This document shows, piece after piece, positions 44,278-45,218 of a DNA stretch of 45,218 nucleotides (positions within the stretch are counted from its first letter, which is position 1; each line of letters starts with the position of its first letter). This DNA is from Chitinispirillaceae bacterium (GTDB lineage Bacteria > Fibrobacterota > Chitinivibrionia > Chitinivibrionales > Chitinispirillaceae): assembly GCA_016930275.1 (NCBI GenBank), contig JAFGHA010000168.1, positions 1 through 45,218 on the forward strand. Direction: 5' to 3'. Below the pieces are notes generated by a model, which saw nothing but the letters and a program-made list of their open reading frames with translations, was not told the origin of the DNA and ran no database searches. The position numbers were made by a program, and so were the translations under genes.

Positions 44278-45218
44278 AGAATGAGCCCGAGTACCGTTAG
44301 TACGATATACAGGATATACAACTGGCTTTTTCCGCTCTGGAACCAGTGCAGCAGAGAAAACAGTTTATTTACAGACGATATGACCGGAGAAAATATTCGC
44401 GACAGAAACCAGTCGTCGACCGAGCTGCTGAAAACCCATGGTGCTCCGGGCAAAGGCGCGGTCGTTGTATTCAGCGTCCGTTTTGCAGCCAATGGAAGCC
44501 TGAAAAACCGGACGATCGGATCGGCGAATGACGAGGCGGTATACTGCATTGATGCATCAGGCTTCACATAACCGCAATCCCATGTGGGAGTAGAACCAGC
44601 CGGAGCTTTTCCGCGGTCGATGAGAATTCTGACGAAAGCAACCGCGACCATCACACCGATACAGGCAATCAGCACTGCGCTGATTTGCAGGGAAAAACCG
44701 GAAAGCGGTTGCGCCAGGGCTACACTGCTGCCCGCAGGCAGCAGCATGAATACCGGCTTGATGAGAATGGGCACGACCATCGGGCTGCCAAGGCCGATTA
44801 ATACGCACAGTATAACCAGAACCAACATTCCGGCTACCATCGATGCAGGTGCTTCCTTGTAAGTTTTCCCGGAGTCCGACCTTGGCTCGCCCAGAAACAC
44901 CGCTCCGAATACTTTCGCGAAACATGCGGCTGCAAGACCGCCGATCAAACCGAGGGACAGAAGCACGGTCATTGCAAGCAATGCCAGCTGCGGTTGCGTG
45001 CTGAATACCGCCGCACGGATACTTCCGGCATAAATGAAACATTCGCTGATGAAGCCATTGAAAAAAGGCAGTCCGCAGATAGCTATGGCACCGATAAGAA
45101 ACGCTGCAGCGGTTTTCGGCATCGACCGGATCAACCCGCCCAGACAGTCGATGCGTCCCGTTCCGGCCTGTTTGATGACTGCCCCCGCTCCGAAAAACAG
45201 AATCGACTTGAAAAGTGA
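44259..45218 (-). CDS. Ehr/Hyf-like antiporter subunit (HyfB/NuoL-like), 5' end outside the window
   Basis: Partial gene: the frame is open to the window edge, giving at least 319 residues of C-terminal sequence. SLFKSILFFGAGAVIKQAG and GGLIRSMPKTAAAFLIGAIAICGLP are the conserved NuoL/HyfB block around helices 9-11, and NGFISE follows. A later loop has TPTWDCGYVKPDASMQYTASSFADP, typical of HyfB. It should begin the operon of six subunits seen here. The start lies beyond 45218. Confidence 0.92.
   Translation of the reverse strand, partial: SLFKSILFFGAGAVIKQAGTGRIDCLGGLIRSMPKTAAAFLIGAIAICGLPFFNGFISECFIYAGSIRAAVFSTQPQLALLAMTVLLSLGLIGGLAAACFAKVFGAVFLGEPRSDSGKTYKEAPASMVAGMLVLVILCVLIGLGSPMVVPILIKPVFMLLPAGSSVALAQPLSGFSLQISAVLIACIGVMVAVAFVRILIDRGKAPAGSTPTWDCGYVKPDASMQYTASSFADPIVRFFRLPLAAKRTLNTTTAPLPGAPWVFSSSVDDWFLSRIFSPVISSVNKLFSLLHWFQSGKSQLYILYIVLTVLGLILWKYFL

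Overview
The window comes from a Gram-negative, probably strictly anaerobic bacterium. It encodes outer-membrane beta-barrels and LolA-like periplasmic proteins, together with Feo ferrous iron uptake, an ADP-forming acetyl-CoA synthetase, ferredoxin-bearing MinD ATPases of the Desulfovibrio ORP type, a radical SAM protein and a membrane complex related to energy-converting hydrogenases. I cannot name the genus; a Desulfobacterota-like or FCB-group anaerobe would fit. I see no rRNA, tRNA or CRISPR array.

Layout. (1) 122-5718 (+): a five-gene operon with an RND/MMPL exporter, a cupin, a LolA-like protein, a DUF1302-like beta-barrel and a NapH/CcoG-like membrane iron-sulfur protein. (2) 5697-6725 (-): an ArsR-rhodanese regulator followed by YgbA, with a large palindromic operator in the divergent promoter region. 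(3) 6904-12952 (+): a thiol, sulfur and redox stretch with a thioredoxin-CcdA fusion, an acetolactate-synthase-like TPP enzyme, NifS, DsrE, an AhpD-fold protein and a J-domain protein. It is interspersed with remnants of dsbA, trxB, dxs and an outer membrane protein (9942-13527). (4) 13854-17966 (+): a second export module built like the first but powered by an ABC ATPase with an FtsX-type permease. (5) 18044-20581 (+): fur-feoA-feoB behind a Fur-box-like palindrome.

(6) 20582-30140: an apparent sigma54 regulon. A PAS/AAA+/Fis activator (22025-23380, -) lies between two putative -24/-12 promoters. Each has an upstream palindrome with the half-site TGTTGCA. One drives a small glycine-rich protein and a methyltransferase. 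The other drives a double MinD/ferredoxin fusion and a NifX-like protein, followed by panD, def, FmdB, a small unknown, an IscU-like scaffold, a PNPOx-like protein, an HD protein and a radical SAM protein. An IS200/IS605-like hairpin-ended remnant sits at 21826-22024. (7) 30179-31761 (+): a broken second copy of the thioredoxin-CcdA gene, then two tandem RRM proteins. (8) 32097-38866: folC, an acetyl-CoA hydrolase/transferase fused to a GNAT domain and an ADP-forming acetyl-CoA synthetase on the minus strand, with a divergent AcuC-type deacetylase. (9) 38882-45218 (-): an Ehr/Hyf-like membrane complex whose large subunit lacks the nickel-iron cysteine ligands; its first gene is cut by the window end.

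Main threads: two export modules with different motors but the same periplasmic and outer-membrane parts; a sigma54 regulon with shared upstream sites controlling iron-sulfur ATPases; an acetyl-CoA energy locus with a possible acetylation switch; and a concentration of gene debris around 10-13.5 kb.
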